Positions 41,742 through 53,318 of a DNA stretch of 64,000 nucleotides are shown here, piece after piece. The notes under the pieces were generated by a model, which was not told where the DNA came from, searched no databases, and worked only from the letters and a program-made list of their open reading frames with translations. This DNA is from Taudactylus pleione. Its lineage: Eukaryota > Chordata > Amphibia > Anura > Myobatrachidae. The translations under genes were made by a program, and so were the position numbers. The stretch lies in assembly GCA_031769625.1 (NCBI GenBank), contig JAUIMM010000202.1:12262001-12326000 (forward strand), given 5' to 3'. Every line of letters starts with the position of its first letter. Position 1 is the stretch's first letter.

Positions 41742-42170
41742 CCCAACATATATCATAGAGCAGCATAGCTATTGGGACTGATAAAACTTGTTGATAATTG
41801 TCTTTTACAAACGTTTACATATATTCCATAAATGGATAATTTAGTTATAAGTTTTAATGCTATTGTTGCCTTCATTATCAACAAGTTTTACCTTTCCCAA
41901 TAGCTACTCTATGGTATATGTTGTTGACGACACTGATTGGAGACAGTTACTAAACACATGGTGTAAGGACAGATTGTTGGAAGCCGGGACCACAATCTGT
42001 ACTTGCGCCATAAGTTTCTTGGCCTATTCAATCCGGCGTCTGACCAAACATATATCATAAAGCAGCATAGCTATTGGGACTGATAAAACTTGTTGACAAT
42101 TGCCTTTTACAACTGCTTACATATATTCCAGAAATGGATCATTTATTTCTAAGTTTTAATGCTGTTGTTG
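41571..42170. repeat. Two-copy tandem repeat, period ~300 bp
   Basis: 'caacaagttttacctttccc' occurs at about 41580 and 41880. Each copy carries an inner 'caacaagttttac...ataaaacttgttga' inverted pair, resembling a small palindromic MITE duplicated in tandem. Small differences separate the copies. Confidence 0.8.
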
Positions 42171-42403
42171 CATATAAAGTTTGAAAAAAATGCATTTTAA
42201 AAGTTGTTTTTTCCTTGTTTGGAATGCCAATTTTAAATTGTTGTAATTAAAGACTGTTTTATTACATGCAGCCATGCTGGCAGCAAATTTTACACTGTTT
42301 TAAATTGTTTTTACGTGACTTTTCTACATTTCTAAAAAAAAAAAAAACTTTTTTCTTTCACAAGAAATAAATGTGTAGTGTGTTTTTTGGGTTTTTTTCT
42401 TAC

Positions 42404-42824
42404 CTTGCGAAACTTTTATTGCAGAACTTTGACAATAGCCTTGCAGGTCTCCGGGATGATGACGCCCAAAGCCTGAGAGGACATTAGGGACCCACACGTC
42501 AGGTCAGTCAGGGACCTTCCTGTAGCCAGGTACCTAAGGGTAGCCACCAGCTTCTCTTCAGCAGGGATAGCCCTCCGCACCTTAGTATCCTGGCTCCAGA
42601 TATAGGGGTCACCAGACGCAGCAACTCCTGGAAGGTGGCGTCATCCATGTGCAGGAAGTTGCGGTAGTCGTCAGGATTGTTCTCCCGAATCTTCATCAGC
42701 AGGGACATGTGAGAGCGAGCAGCAACTCCTTAGTCCAGCATGCTCTCCTCCCTTGCTGGGCCCCCTCCTTCACCACCTTAGCCCCAGCATAGGATAGCAG
42801 AACTCTATACCGATAGGGATCCAT
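42404..42824 (-). pseudogene. HARBI1-like transposase exon 1
   Basis: From an ATG at 42824 (MDPYRYRVLLSYAGAK) through SLLMKIRENNPDDYRNFLHM and DDATFQELLRLVTP, then in the next frame WSQDTKVRRAIPAEEKLVAT, LRYLATGRSLTDL and 'VIIPETCKAIVKVLQ', to a donor CGCAAG|GTAAGA at 42404/42403. This is the N-terminal part of HARBI1-type transposases (helix-turn-helix region and 'LATG' motif). At least two frameshifts and a TAA right after 'KVLQ' disrupt it. The intron (40984-42403) contains an exon of the opposite-strand gene. Confidence 0.8.
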
Positions 42825-43509
42825 CAGCACAGAATGCAGGATAGAATGCAGGAAAAACACAATTTGTTAAGCCAGGCAAAACAAAGTATAGCACAATAGC
42901 AATGTACAACATTCAGCAGATATACACCAATCCTCACTAGTCACAGAGCAGAAGTGCACGGACCTAAAATGGCTCCTGCTTTATATAACCCCTAGTTAAG
43001 CCTGCCCATTATTTAGCTGAAATTTTCAAGATCACCGTCAGGTGTTTGGTAAACTAATGATTTATCGTGCATGATCTCACGGTTGGGAAATCATCTTTTT
43101 AGCACCATATTGTGTCTTGGAGTGCCGGGGAGCTGCCGGGGAGAGTTCAAAGGAAATTGCTCATGATATCGCATCATTAGCACCTATATTACATCTGCCG
43201 TGCACACAGCCGATGCAATATATCTGTGAAAGACATGTACATGCTGCCAGATGGACTGAACAATATGTAGTTTGTTGGCTGTTTGAACAATATATTGCCT
43301 GGTGTAGAGGTTTCCAACTTCCACAATTACAAATCAGGTTTTAAGAATTTCCATGCTTGCGCAGAGGTGACTTAATTAGTACCTCAGTCAATTTGATTTA
43401 ACCTTCTGGACTCAATGATGGATATTCTTAAAACCTGGACTGTAATGGCAGAGTTTGGGAAATTCTGACCTAGTGTATACCCAGCATTACTGATGACAAT
43501 TAAGACAAC

Positions 43510-45201
43510 GGGGTAAATTCACTAAGAATCGTGTCTGGACGGAGTTTGAAACTAGGGACACTTTTTTCCTGCTGAAACTCACAAATTTTCCAAGAATCGT
43601 GATTTGCTGAATTGATTTTTTCGATGGTGTATGTGATCGCGATTATCCCCGAGTCTGACCGCAGCCAAACACACCAAAACATGCAGCCTGCACATATCAG
43701 TGAGATACGTGCAGGCTGCTTGTATGTAAAAAAAAGAAAACAATGTTGTTTTTTTTAACTACGTAAGGCCACCCCCCCCCCCTCCCCCAGGCATAACCAG
43801 CCTCGGGCTCCTGAGCCAGTCCAGTTTCCAAAAATCCGGGGAAGGAAACGTGCAGGGTTTAGTATTGGATTTTTTTTCACAGGTAAATTGTGGGAATTCA
43901 ACAGAAGTGGACAGAACATCTGGCAGAAGGTAAGTATGTGAGAGTACGTTTTGTATGGAATAAAATTTTATTTTCAACGGTGTGTGTCATGTCATTATTT
44001 TACAGTGGGGCTTCGGGTGCCGGCCGTACCTCCACAAGTGACTGTAGTTCCACTGTAACAAAACAATAGTATACATATATTATCCCCATTTTTACCCCTG
44101 CACATACCAGCCAGGGGTGCAGAGAAGATCCCCGGGATTCAGCCTAAGCCTGGGGTGCTCAGGAAAGGGGGGACCCCTTTATTGGGGGGGGGTCCCCACC
44201 TCCCCTGAGATCCCTGGCTTGGGCTGGCTAGCTTGGGGTGTTAATGCTTTGACCTGGTGAAAGGGTCCCCTGGCTGTGGCATTACATTCCGGCTAGATTT
44301 GAGTCCAGTGCTGCTTTTAAAAATAGGGGGAACCCTTTGCCATTTTTTCCCCCTATTTCTAAAACCAGGACCAACTTTGGGAGCCCAGTGCTGGTTCCTA
44401 AAATATGGGGGAACCCTATACATTTTCCCCCTGTAATTCTAGAACCAGGACTGGTTCAGAAGCCCGGGGCTGGTTATGCTTTGGGGGGTGGGGGGACAAC
44501 CCTACATAATTTTTTTTTAAATTAACCCTTTAGACCAGTGCTTCCCAAACTTTTTTGAACCACAGCGCCCTAGAGTTTCAACATTGTTTTCACGGCACCC
44601 CTAAGCCAAAGTTTGTTATTGAGAAATTCGGAAAAAAATGTAGTATAGTAGTAAAGTGAAGTAAATTGTGCTTATCTGTCATCCTTAGGTTCAGTTAAGT
44701 GGTGGTGGACAGGTTTGCACTTCTGTTTGTCCACATATTTATATTACATTGACCATAAATAAATTGATTTGGTACTGGACCACCATCCTGAGGCACCCCT
44801 GCAAGTGGCCCGAGGCACCCCAGGGTGCCAGGGCGCACAGTTTGGGAACCACTGCTTTAGACAGTAATTAGAGGCAGCAACATAGATCACACTGATCTGT
44901 GTATGTTTCAAACTCACAGCTCAGGAGGTAGTCTATTTAAAGTTTCTATTTAGGACCGAGTTTGCTAAAATTACACCCTTGATTATAATCACGATTCTTG
45001 GCAAATTCCCTCGTTGTATTTCTGGCTATGAAAACTGCCTGTGAGTTTGGCTGATGGTTTATTCCTTTCTATTTGTGTATTCACCCGAGTTTTGGAGAGA
45101 ATTTAATGATTTCTTACCCGAGTTTGTCTTTAGTAAATTTGTGAGTGGTAAAAATGGCAAAACACATCTTGACCAGACATGATTCTTAGTAAATTTACCC
45201 C
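43510..45201. repeat. MITE with GGGGTAAATTCACTAAGAATCG ends (copy A)
   Basis: Left GGGGTAAATTCACTAAGAAT, right ATTCTTAGTAAATTTACCCC. The middle (about 44140-44520) carries the 'agatccctggcttgggctg' and 'aaaaccagg' module common to several MITEs. Host of the hAT MITE 44536-44854. Confidence 0.85.
44536..44854. mobile_element. hAT MITE, TSD CTTTAGAC, absent from copy B
   Basis: Termini CAGTGCTTCCCAAAC and GTTTGGGAACCACTG; CTTTAGAC at 44528-44535 and 44855-44862. The unoccupied site, one CTTTAGAC in the same context, is at 47418-47425 in copy B. Confidence 0.95.
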
Positions 45202-45628
45202 AACATGTTGTTCACATTCAACATCTAAAATGAGAATGTTATGTCCTGTTTGTCACTGAATAAACAATAAACTTATATCTGCCAGTTCCACCTTGCCACA
45301 CATTTTGTATGGGGAAAGCTGAATGTTATTTACCAATCTAATTTTGTTTACCTAACCCATCTATCATGCTTCCTTTGCAGGCCAAGTTTCTTCTAGTCAT
45401 TGTTAATTTTCTAACTAGGCAACTGCTGTGACAGTTACACAGAGTGGACATAGGGCCTGATTCAGCAAGGATTGCAATCGGAGTTGCATCCTGTGCAGCA
45501 TCACCCCTCCTTACGGCTTTATATTTAAGACTCCAGCTTCCCCTTTTCCCCAAGGAAAACCTAAAAAAAGGAAACCCTCTGAAAACAGCAATTTTCGGTG
45601 GATTGTCCATATTATTTCATATGATAAA

Positions 45629-45885
45629 TAAGCATACTTACCTACCTTTCTCATCTGCTCCCCGAGAGGAGATGCAGCTTGCTATTTCAGGGGGCGGGGA
45701 AACCTTTGACATCATTAGGCCGTGCCCCTGTCGCGGGTGTGTAAAGAGTTTGTCTCCATACAGACTGGCGATTTACTTTTTTATCTCCCCCATCCTGCAC
45801 ACTTCACTAGGAAACGTGAGGGGGGGGGGATATAATGCGGGAGGTCCGGCCACTCTTCCAAGGGTGCGGGGGACTACTGTTTAAG
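45629..45885. repeat. 'CATACTTACCTACC' element (copy A)
   Basis: Starts CATACTTACCTACC; body 'ctccccgagaggagatgcag' and 'aggccgtgcccctgtcgc'. Right terminus is degenerate. Counterpart near 48591. Confidence 0.6.
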
Positions 45886-46366
45886 CACAGTTTTGTGGGC
45901 ATCCATAAATTAGCAACTGCGTTCTTCCCTGCAGCAGGAGAGCCCTCTCCGTGCCTGGAGACCCGATGTGTCTGCGACAGCTTATATCGGGTACAAACTG
46001 GGACAATTGCTCATGATATCGCATCGTGAGCCCATCGTCTAGTGTGTACGCACCTATATCTTATAGCTACATTGCATCTGCCGTGCAGCACAGCCGATGC
46101 AATATATCTATGAATGACATGTACATGCTGCCAGATGGATTGAACAATATATTGCCTAGTGTAGAGGTTTCCAACTTCCGCAATTACAGTTCAGGTTTTA
46201 AGAATTTTCATGCTTGAGCAGAGGTGACTTAATTAGTACCTCAGTCAATTTGATTTAACCTTCTGGACTCAATGATAGATATCCTTAAAACCTGGACTGT
46301 AATGGCAGAGTTTGGGAAATTCTGGCCTAGTGTGTACCCAGCATTACTAATGACAATTAAGACAAT

Positions 46367-47755
46367 GGGGTAAAGTTACTAAGAATCGTGTCTGGTCCGA
46401 GCTTAAACTCTCACAGCATCGCTGAAACTCGGGAGACTATTTTCCTGCAGAAACTCACAAATTTACCAAAAATCGTGATTTGCTGAATCGAGTTTTTCAA
46501 TAGTGTATGTGATCGTGATTATCCCCGAGTTCCCTGAGTCTGACCGTAGCCAAACTCAACCAAACATGCAGCCTGCACTTATCAGTGAGACACGTGCAGG
46601 CTGCTTGTATGTACAAAAAATAAATAAATGGTTATTAAAATATAAAAACAGGCATAACCAGCTCTGGGCTCCTGAGCCAGTCCTGTTTCTAAAAATTGTG
46701 GGGGGGCGGGGGGGGGGAACGACCATGCAGGGTTTAGTATTGGATTTTTTTTTTAAAAGTAAACCGTGGGAATTCAACAGGAATGGACAGAACATCTGGT
46801 AAGTATGTGAGAGTATGTTTTGAAAGGAATACAATTTTAGTGTCATGTTGTTATTTTACTATTTTTTTTTACAGAGGGGGTATGGGTGCCAGCCATACCC
46901 CCGCTGTAGTTCCACAAGTGCCAAAGGGCAGGTACGCTGGCTCCTGTAGTTCCACTGTAACAAAACAATAGTATACATATATTATCCCCATATTTACCCT
47001 GCACCCCTGGCTGGCACCCACAAGCCAGGGGTGCAGAGGAGAGTCCCGAGATTCAGCCTAAGCCTGGGGTGCTTGGGAGAGGGGGGTCCGCACCTCCCCT
47101 GAGATCCCTGGGTTGGGCTGACTAGCTTGGGGTGTTATTGCTTTGACCTGGTGAAAGGGTCCCCTGACTGTGGCATTACACCCCGACTAGGTTTGAGTCC
47201 AGTGCTGGTTTTGAAAATAGGGGGAACCCCATGCCATTTTTTCCCCCTATTTGTAAAACTAGGACCAGCTCTGGGAGACCAGTGCTGGTTCCTAAAATAT
47301 GGGAGAACCTACACATTTTCCCCCCGTATTTTTAGAATCAGGACTGGCTCAGAAGCCCAGGGCTGGTTATGCTTTGTGGGGTGAGGGGAGAACCCTACAT
47401 ATTTTTTTAAATTAACCCTTTAGACAGTAATTATAGGCAGAAACATAGATCACACTGATCTGCGTATGTTTTGACAAACTCACAGCTCAGGAGGTAGTCT
47501 GTTTAAAGTTTCTATTTAGGACCGAGTTTGCAAAAATTACACCCGTGATTATAATCACGATTCTTGGCAAATTCCAGAGTTGTATTTCTGGCTATGGAAA
47601 CTACCTGCGAGTTTGGCTGATGGTTTATTCCTTTCTATTTGTGTTTTCACCCAAGTTTTGGAGAGAATTTAATGATTTTGTCTTTAGTAAATTTGTGAGT
47701 GGTAAAAAATGTCAAAACACACCCTAATTGACAATCTCAACCAGAAATTTACCCC
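46367..47755. repeat. MITE with GGGGTAAA..ACTAAGAATCG ends (copy B)
   Basis: Left GGGGTAAAGTTACTAAGAAT; right AGAAATTTACCCC, the right arm being slightly eroded. Contains the shared 'ccagcccaggg' module (about 47010-47400) and the empty CTTTAGAC site. Confidence 0.82.
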
Positions 47756-48042
47756 AACATGTTGTTCACATTCAACATCTGAAATGAGAATGATATGTCC
47801 TGTTTGTCACTGAATAAACAACAAACTTATATCTGCCAGTTCCACCTTGCTACATATTTTGCATGGGGAAAGCTGAATGTTATTTACCAACCTAATTTTG
47901 TTTACCTAACCCATCTATCATGCTTCCTTTGCAGGCCAAGTTTCTTCTAGTCATTGTTCATTTTCTAACTAGGCAACTGCTGTGGCAGTTACACAGAGTG
48001 GAGATAGGGCCTGATGCAGCAAGGATTGCAATTGCAAAGCTG

Positions 48043-48451
48043 GGGATGTAGTCACCGGTCACAATCCTGACAGCGGAATGCCGGCCAGGGAGTTATGATA
48101 GGCGTCGAAATATCGACGCCTATAATAATCCAGACGCCGGAACGCCGAGGACGATATCCCGAATGAAGGTAAGTCCTGGGCACCCTTAGCGTTAGCCGCT
48201 TGGGGGGAGGGTTAGGATTATGGAGTCTAGCGGGGTTAGGGTTAGGTTTGGGGGGGTGATTAGGGTTAGGCACCCCCAGGGAGAGGTTAGGGTTAGACAC
48301 CCCCCGGGAGGTAGATTAGAGTTAGGCACCACTGAGGGAGGGTTAGGGGGGGACAGGGGAGGTTAGGGTACTTACCTGCCTCTGTCGGGATCTTGATCCT
48401 GTCGGGCAGCCGCTGTCGGGATTTGAACCGCCGGCATTTCAATCCCATTCC
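48043..48451. mobile_element. TTAGGG-rich MITE (second copy), TSD CAAAGCTG
   Basis: Begins GGGATGTAGTCACC and ends CAATCCCATTCC. CAAAGCTG lies on both sides (48035-48042, 48452-48459). Interior 'gttagggttagg' words as at 6534-8267. Copy A lacks it; the corresponding sequence near 45475 is continuous. Confidence 0.88.
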
Positions 48452-48590
48452 CAAAGCTGCATGCAGGCCTAAACCTTGTTTAAAAATACAAGCAAACACC
48501 CTCCCCAGACAATAAATAAAATAAAATGTACTAAAGTAATAAAACCAGCAATTTTCGGTGGATTGTCCATATTATTTCATATGATAATAT

Positions 48591-48840
48591 AGCATACTTA
48601 CCTACCTTTTTCATCTGCTCCCTGAGAGGAGATGCAGCTTGCTATTTCAGGGGGCGGGGCCAGGCTATGACATCATTAGGCCCTGCCCCCGTCGCGGTTT
48701 GTAAAGAGTTAGTCCCCATACAGACTGGCGATTCACATTTTTATCTCCCCCATCCTGCCCACTTCACTAGGAAGCAGGGGGGAGGGGGATGCTGGAGATA
48801 GGCCACTCTTCCAGGGGCGCGGGGGGCTACTGTTTAAGCA
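48591..48840. repeat. 'CATACTTACCTACC' element (copy B)
   Basis: Same body as 45629-45885, with 'ctccctgagaggagatgcag' and 'aggccctgcccccgtcgcgg'. Confidence 0.6.
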
Positions 48841-48944
48841 CTGTTTTGTGGTCATCCATAAATTAGCAACTGCATTCTTCCCCGCAGCAGGAGAGCCCTC
48901 TCCGTGCCTGGAGACCCGATGTGCCTGCTATACCTTATGTCGGG

Positions 48945-49635
48945 TACACACTGGGACAATTGCTCATGATATCGCGTCGTGAACACATCGTCTAGTGTTT
49001 ATGCACCTTTATCTTTTAGCTATATTGCATCTGCTGTGCACACAGCCGATGCAATATATCTGTGAAAGACATGTACAGTACATGCTGCCATGCTGATTTG
49101 GCCAAATCATAACGACATATCGTGCATATCGTGCTATGTGTATGCACAATATGCGCACTCCCGCAGTCGCATGCGACATCGTCAGGTTTTATGTGCTGTA
49201 GGTCAAACCTGATAATATTGCATGCAGCCCCATTCGTTAATGAATGACTGAATGTGATCGTTCCATTTTTCAGTACATCGTTCTGATCAGTGACGTGCGG
49301 AGAGGTAAATGGCTGGGGAGGCACTGGCTAGTATCAGAGCCAGATTTACAGATACATATATGAACCTGAGGGTTCATGTGGGCATTATACAAAGGTGCAA
49401 CAGTATATAGAGCTGGAAATTTGGTGTGTTTTGATCAGGGATGTGTGGAAAAGTTACAGGGGAGGCAGTGCAAAGAAGATATTTAAAATATTTTCTTTAC
49501 ATTTTTCTTATAATTTTTACAGTCAACACTCTGGAGTATATCTAAGTATGACAGGAGAGGCTCTGCCTCACCTGACCGCACATCATTGTCTGATGTGCAA
49601 TCGTGGTCCCGGTACACATCGTTCAGTGTATACCC
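48945..49635. repeat. MITE with GGGTACACACTGGGAC ends, split by a hAT MITE
   Basis: Left GGGTACACACTGGGACAATT at 48942; right 'ggtacacatcgttcagtgtatacccacc'-type end near 49635. Its left end is the third repeat (copy C) of the segmental duplication, so the duplication boundaries fall in copies of this MITE. Confidence 0.65.
49288..49588. mobile_element. hAT-like MITE, CAGTGACGTGCGG ends
   Basis: CAGTGACGTGCGGAGAGG at the left, CCTGACCGCACATCATTG at the right. TCTGAT is present on both sides, but a clean 8-bp TSD is not. Interior 'ggctggggaggcactgg'. A weaker relative begins at 59099. Confidence 0.65.
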
Positions 49636-50936
49636 ACCGTTACACGGCTGGTGGCCGTCTGATCTGCCTTCGACGTTTGCGGCTTTGTACGTGAGCGACG
49701 GATGTGAGATGCTTTCATTTCGCCGTCTGGAAGCACTGAACAGCAAGTGAGTCATTAGCATATTTTCGCAGTTGTGATCCGTGAGAGATTGCAGCTGCAA
49801 TGGCATTAGCGTCCATCTCCGAATCACACCCATAATCCATTTTATATTATGATATCACAAAAGATGGGACCAAGAGAAAGATGCTGGGTGCCAAGTAGGT
49901 CCCTGCCGGCTGCCCTTCCAGCAGCCAGAGAGAGCATTGGCTTCCCCTGCGTTTTTCAAATAGGGACATAAGAAGCGCGCTAGAAAAAAAGGGCGTGGCC
50001 TCGTGGGGATTGGCCATATACAGAAGCGAATCTATGCATTTCTGCCTATCTCTGTCCTATTCCTATGAGTCAGGCGAATCTTTCTCGGATTTCGCTTTGC
50101 GTGAAATGGATGTTACTGAGCGGAAACTCTGCGTCTTCCATGGGAGCACACGCAAGAGATTTGTCTGGTTGGAGTGTCGTGGGCATGTGGTTAGCGTTCT
50201 GTGCTATTCTGAGTCTCATGTATGGGGAAGGGCAGCCTATGTCATATGGACCTAGCATGGCGCTGGTACTATATAACTGCCAATACTAATGATGACAATT
50301 GTTGTTGTGGATGGAAAAACAGTGTGTAGAGCAGCCTGCTGTCTAAAGCCGCACAGAACTTTGCATTATCCCTATGGAAACTGGCATTAGCATAAGGTCC
50401 GGCTTCCGTGGCTTCATGCAAAAACAGCCACTTTGCGTCCGCCTCAGAATCAGCTCCTATGTTTGCAGCAGTTCGTCCATTTTGCCTAAACTGTGCATAT
50501 TACATCTTTATGTTACATAAATTCTATTTCAGTAAAATGTGTGGTTTACAGACAATTTTGTAAATATCATAAAACTGTACATAAAAAAAATTATCAAATG
50601 TTGCCAAGTTGTAACCCGGCTATTTTTGAAATTCAACAGAGGAGAAAAACAGGCGTTCTTCTTTCAGGAGCTACAAAACTGTTATCAAATGTTTATTAAT
50701 AGCTGGGAATCAACAGATTGTATACACATTGCAATATTTATGTACTGACATCCAGTAATGCAACTACTGTAAATCACCTTTGTACTTCTTATTAAGTGAA
50801 TGGTAAAAGTTCATGCACTTGAGAGTTCTTTGAGTTAGTGGTTACAAAAATGTGTTCTACATCCAATAAAAACATTTCCAATTTTGAAGAATAAAGTGAA
50901 AACAATTAGAAAGAATCTTTAACACTTTGCGGCTAA
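49636..50936. other. Spacer without recognised feature
   Basis: No coding frame with motifs and no terminal repeats were recognised. Short frames around 49995-50290 overlap on both strands and look random. Confidence 0.35.
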
Positions 50937-52045
50937 TAATATGGCACGGTGCAGAGCTTTTATTATGCACTAACGCACGCAGGGGCGAGGGGGGTTCTGA
51001 GTATGGTGCACGGCAATTATTATGGCACGGTGCACAGCTTTTATTATGGCACGGTGCACAGCAATTATTATGGCACGGTGCACAGTTATTATAATGGCAC
51101 GGTGCATAGCTATTATAATGTCATGGTGCACAGAAATTATTATGGCATGGTGCCAGCTATTATTATGGCACGGATAACAGCTACTATTATGGTACGGTCA
51201 GGGGCATTTCTAGAGAGGAGGGGTCCCGTGTACAGTCTCCAACATGGGCCCCCTCCTCTCCACCCGGCGGCCGGCAGCGCACTGAGCTGTGCGCGGCCAG
51301 CGCCGGCGTTATAGACTCTGGGCACTAGAGTGTGCCCAGAGTCTATAGTGTCTGCACAGGTCACCGGGAAAATGGGCGCAGCGGGCATTTTCCCTGTACT
51401 GCGCATGCGCAAACGATGGGAAAATGTCCGCCGTGGCCATTTTCCAGTCGTTGCGCCGGACCCCCGCGCCGACGTGGGACTCCGGAGAGGTAAGCAAGAT
51501 TATGGGTGCAGGGTTTGCGGTGTGGGGCCCCCCTGGACCCAGGGGCCCGTGTTCCCTGCACACCTTGCACCCATTATAGATACGCCCCTGGGCACGGTGA
51601 TCAGCTATTATAATGGCAAGGTGCAGAGCTATTATAATGTCACGGTGCACAGCAATTATTATGGCACGGTGCACAGCAATTATTATGGCACGGTGCACAG
51701 CAATTATTATGGCACCTGCACAGCTGTTATTATGGCACGGTGCACAGCAAATATTATGGCACGGTGCAGAGCGATTATTATTATGGCACGGTGCAGAACT
51801 ATTATTATGGCACACTGCACAGCTATAATTATGGAACGGTGCACAGCTATTATTATGGGACGGCACACAGCTATTATTTATGGCACGGTGCATAGCTATT
51901 ATTATGGTATGGTGCACAGCTATTAATATGGCATGGTCCACAGAGATTATTATGACATGATGCACAGCTATTATTATGGCATGGCGCACAGCTATTATTT
52001 ATGGCACGGTGCATAGCTATTATTATGGTACAATGCACCTCATTT
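50937..52045. repeat. 24-bp minisatellite 'ggcacggtgcacagctattattat'
   Basis: Unit GCACGGTGCACAGCAATTAT plus TATG, about 27 copies in two blocks separated by the hAT MITE at 51199-51590. Divergence rises towards 52045. Frames of up to 226 codons across it are repeats and not genes. Confidence 0.93.
51199..51590. mobile_element. hAT MITE in minisatellite, TSD GGTACGGT/GGCACGGT
   Basis: CAGGGGCATTTCTAGAG and 'tatagatacgcccctg' are the termini. Flanks 51191-51198 and 51591-51598 differ at one base. CG-rich interior with 'gccattttcc' repeats. The TSD is one half of a minisatellite unit. Confidence 0.9.
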
Positions 52046-52237
52046 ACAAAGCACAACGCAAAACGCCTTGGTTTTACATAAGTTCACCTATCATACAGAT
52101 CCTGATTCAGAGTTGTCCATTTTGCAGATTGATCTTGTGATTTTCCACACTGTACATGCGTGCGTGATATGCATATGCAACTTTTAGCAACTACTGGTGA
52201 TACAGAGTTGTATGCATCTCAGCCACATTTGTACAGT

Positions 52238-52835
52238 GGGCCTGATTCAGAGCCGGACGCTATTTGCGAACGGTCGTTCAGAAAAAGGGGCCGGCTATTT
52301 AAATTGAGCGCTCGCTCTTTGCGGTTTGTTGACGCCTCTATGTCTGAGCAAGCGAACGAAACATGCGCTCGCTATTTTGTAAAGACGCCCCCTGGCCGTT
52401 CGCATCATACGTCATCTCTGCTATTTATTAGGTTAATCGAGTACATCGAAAGGCATCTGAACTGCTTGCAGTGCTTGTGGTAGGTTTTACTTCCCGCAAT
52501 CACTGCGAGCAGTTCAGGCTAAAAGACAACCAAGTGACGTGGTCGATGACGCTGCTTTGTTAATTTAATCACTCCCATTAAACGCTCATTTTGACCGTTT
52601 GGCACGCCTGTGTTCGGATCTCCACTCCCCGTTTTCAAGCACCTTCCCGTTACCACCCACAAACGCCTCATTCTGTCACTCAAATTAGCAGGCCCTCACT
52701 GTTTTGCGAGCGCACGATTTCCGACCGCAATGACTGGTTGGCGCATGCGCATTACGACCCATACGCATGCGCAGATGTGCGAACATCACTCGGAGCGAGC
52801 GAGCTGCCGCTTACGAGCGGCTCTGAATCAGGCCC
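52238..52835. repeat. PIF/Harbinger-type MITE, 598 bp, TSD AGT
   Basis: GGGCCTGATTCAGAGCCGG and GGCTCTGAATCAGGCCC ends; AGT at 52235-52237 and 52836-52838. Same length as, and inverted relative to, 60057-60654. The interior has 'gcatgcgcat' and 'cgagcgagc' words and no gene. Confidence 0.88.
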
Positions 52836-52895
52836 AGTGTTCTGGGAGTGTGTCATAGGACTGAATCTTATTGTGGGATTCCACATACTGTAAAT

Positions 52896-53318
52896 CATAC
52901 TTGCCTACTTTTGAAAAAGAATTTCAGGGAGATTGTGAAAGCAGCACCTATGAGCGCGGCGGTAAAGTGGGTGTGTGTACTGCTACATCTGAGAGGCGTG
53001 TCTTAAAATTGATTTACATCCAAATGTAAATGAGCCCCAAAGCAGTTAGTAAGATCTACTTGTTGATGAAAATACACTGATACTTCTCAGAAAATACATG
53101 TAACCATAGGTATCATTGTGCCTTATAATAACCAATGCAGGGAAATTATACTAATGTTCCCATTTGAATGTATATATCTCTGTTTTTTCTTTTATATAAG
53201 AGCTTAATAATGGGGATAAGGATGAAATGAGGTAGATTGGTAGACTCTTCAGGGAGACAGGGAGATTGCTGCTATTTCAGGGAGTCTCCCTGACAATGAG
53301 GGAGAGTTGGCAAGTATG
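52896..53318. repeat. 'CATACTTGCCTAC' family element, uninterrupted copy
   Basis: CATACTTGCCTACTTTTG on the left, GTTGGCAAGTATG on the right. The body is collinear with the outer element at 2301-5378 and gives its state before insertion. Confidence 0.85.

Larger units (their letters stand above)
38975..43106. mobile_element. Two-gene PIF/Harbinger transposon, degenerate
   Basis: Starts GGTGCATACACACTAG after TTAA at 38971-38974; a right end near AAAGATGATTT-type sequence closing in GCACC at 43106 is likely but imperfect. It contains a HARBI1-like transposase in two exons on the minus strand, and the second, DNA-binding-type gene in at least two exons on the plus strand, in alternating order. 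Also included are a minisatellite (39070-39735) and a 300-bp tandem duplication (41571-42170). Confidence 0.7.
43156..46005. repeat. Tandem segmental duplication, copy A
   Basis: From ATTGCTCATGATATCG at 43156 to the same words at 46006 (2850 bp). Contents in order: right part of a MITE end, the GGGGTAAATTCACTAAG MITE, a unique stretch with 'gccaagtttcttctagtcattg', a CATACTTACCTACC element, and 'gagagccctctccgtgcctgg'. Contains one extra hAT MITE at 44536-44854 not found in copy B. Confidence 0.9.
46006..48958. repeat. Tandem segmental duplication, copy B
   Basis: Collinear with copy A across its length (2953 bp including the 409-bp insertion at 48043). After removing each copy's private insertion and TSD, A is about 2523 bp and B about 2536 bp. 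Confidence 0.9.

Noticed and set aside
50949..51989. Frames of 121-226 codons on both strands
   Set aside because: They lie on the 24-bp 'gcacggtgcacagc' minisatellite and the embedded hAT MITE.
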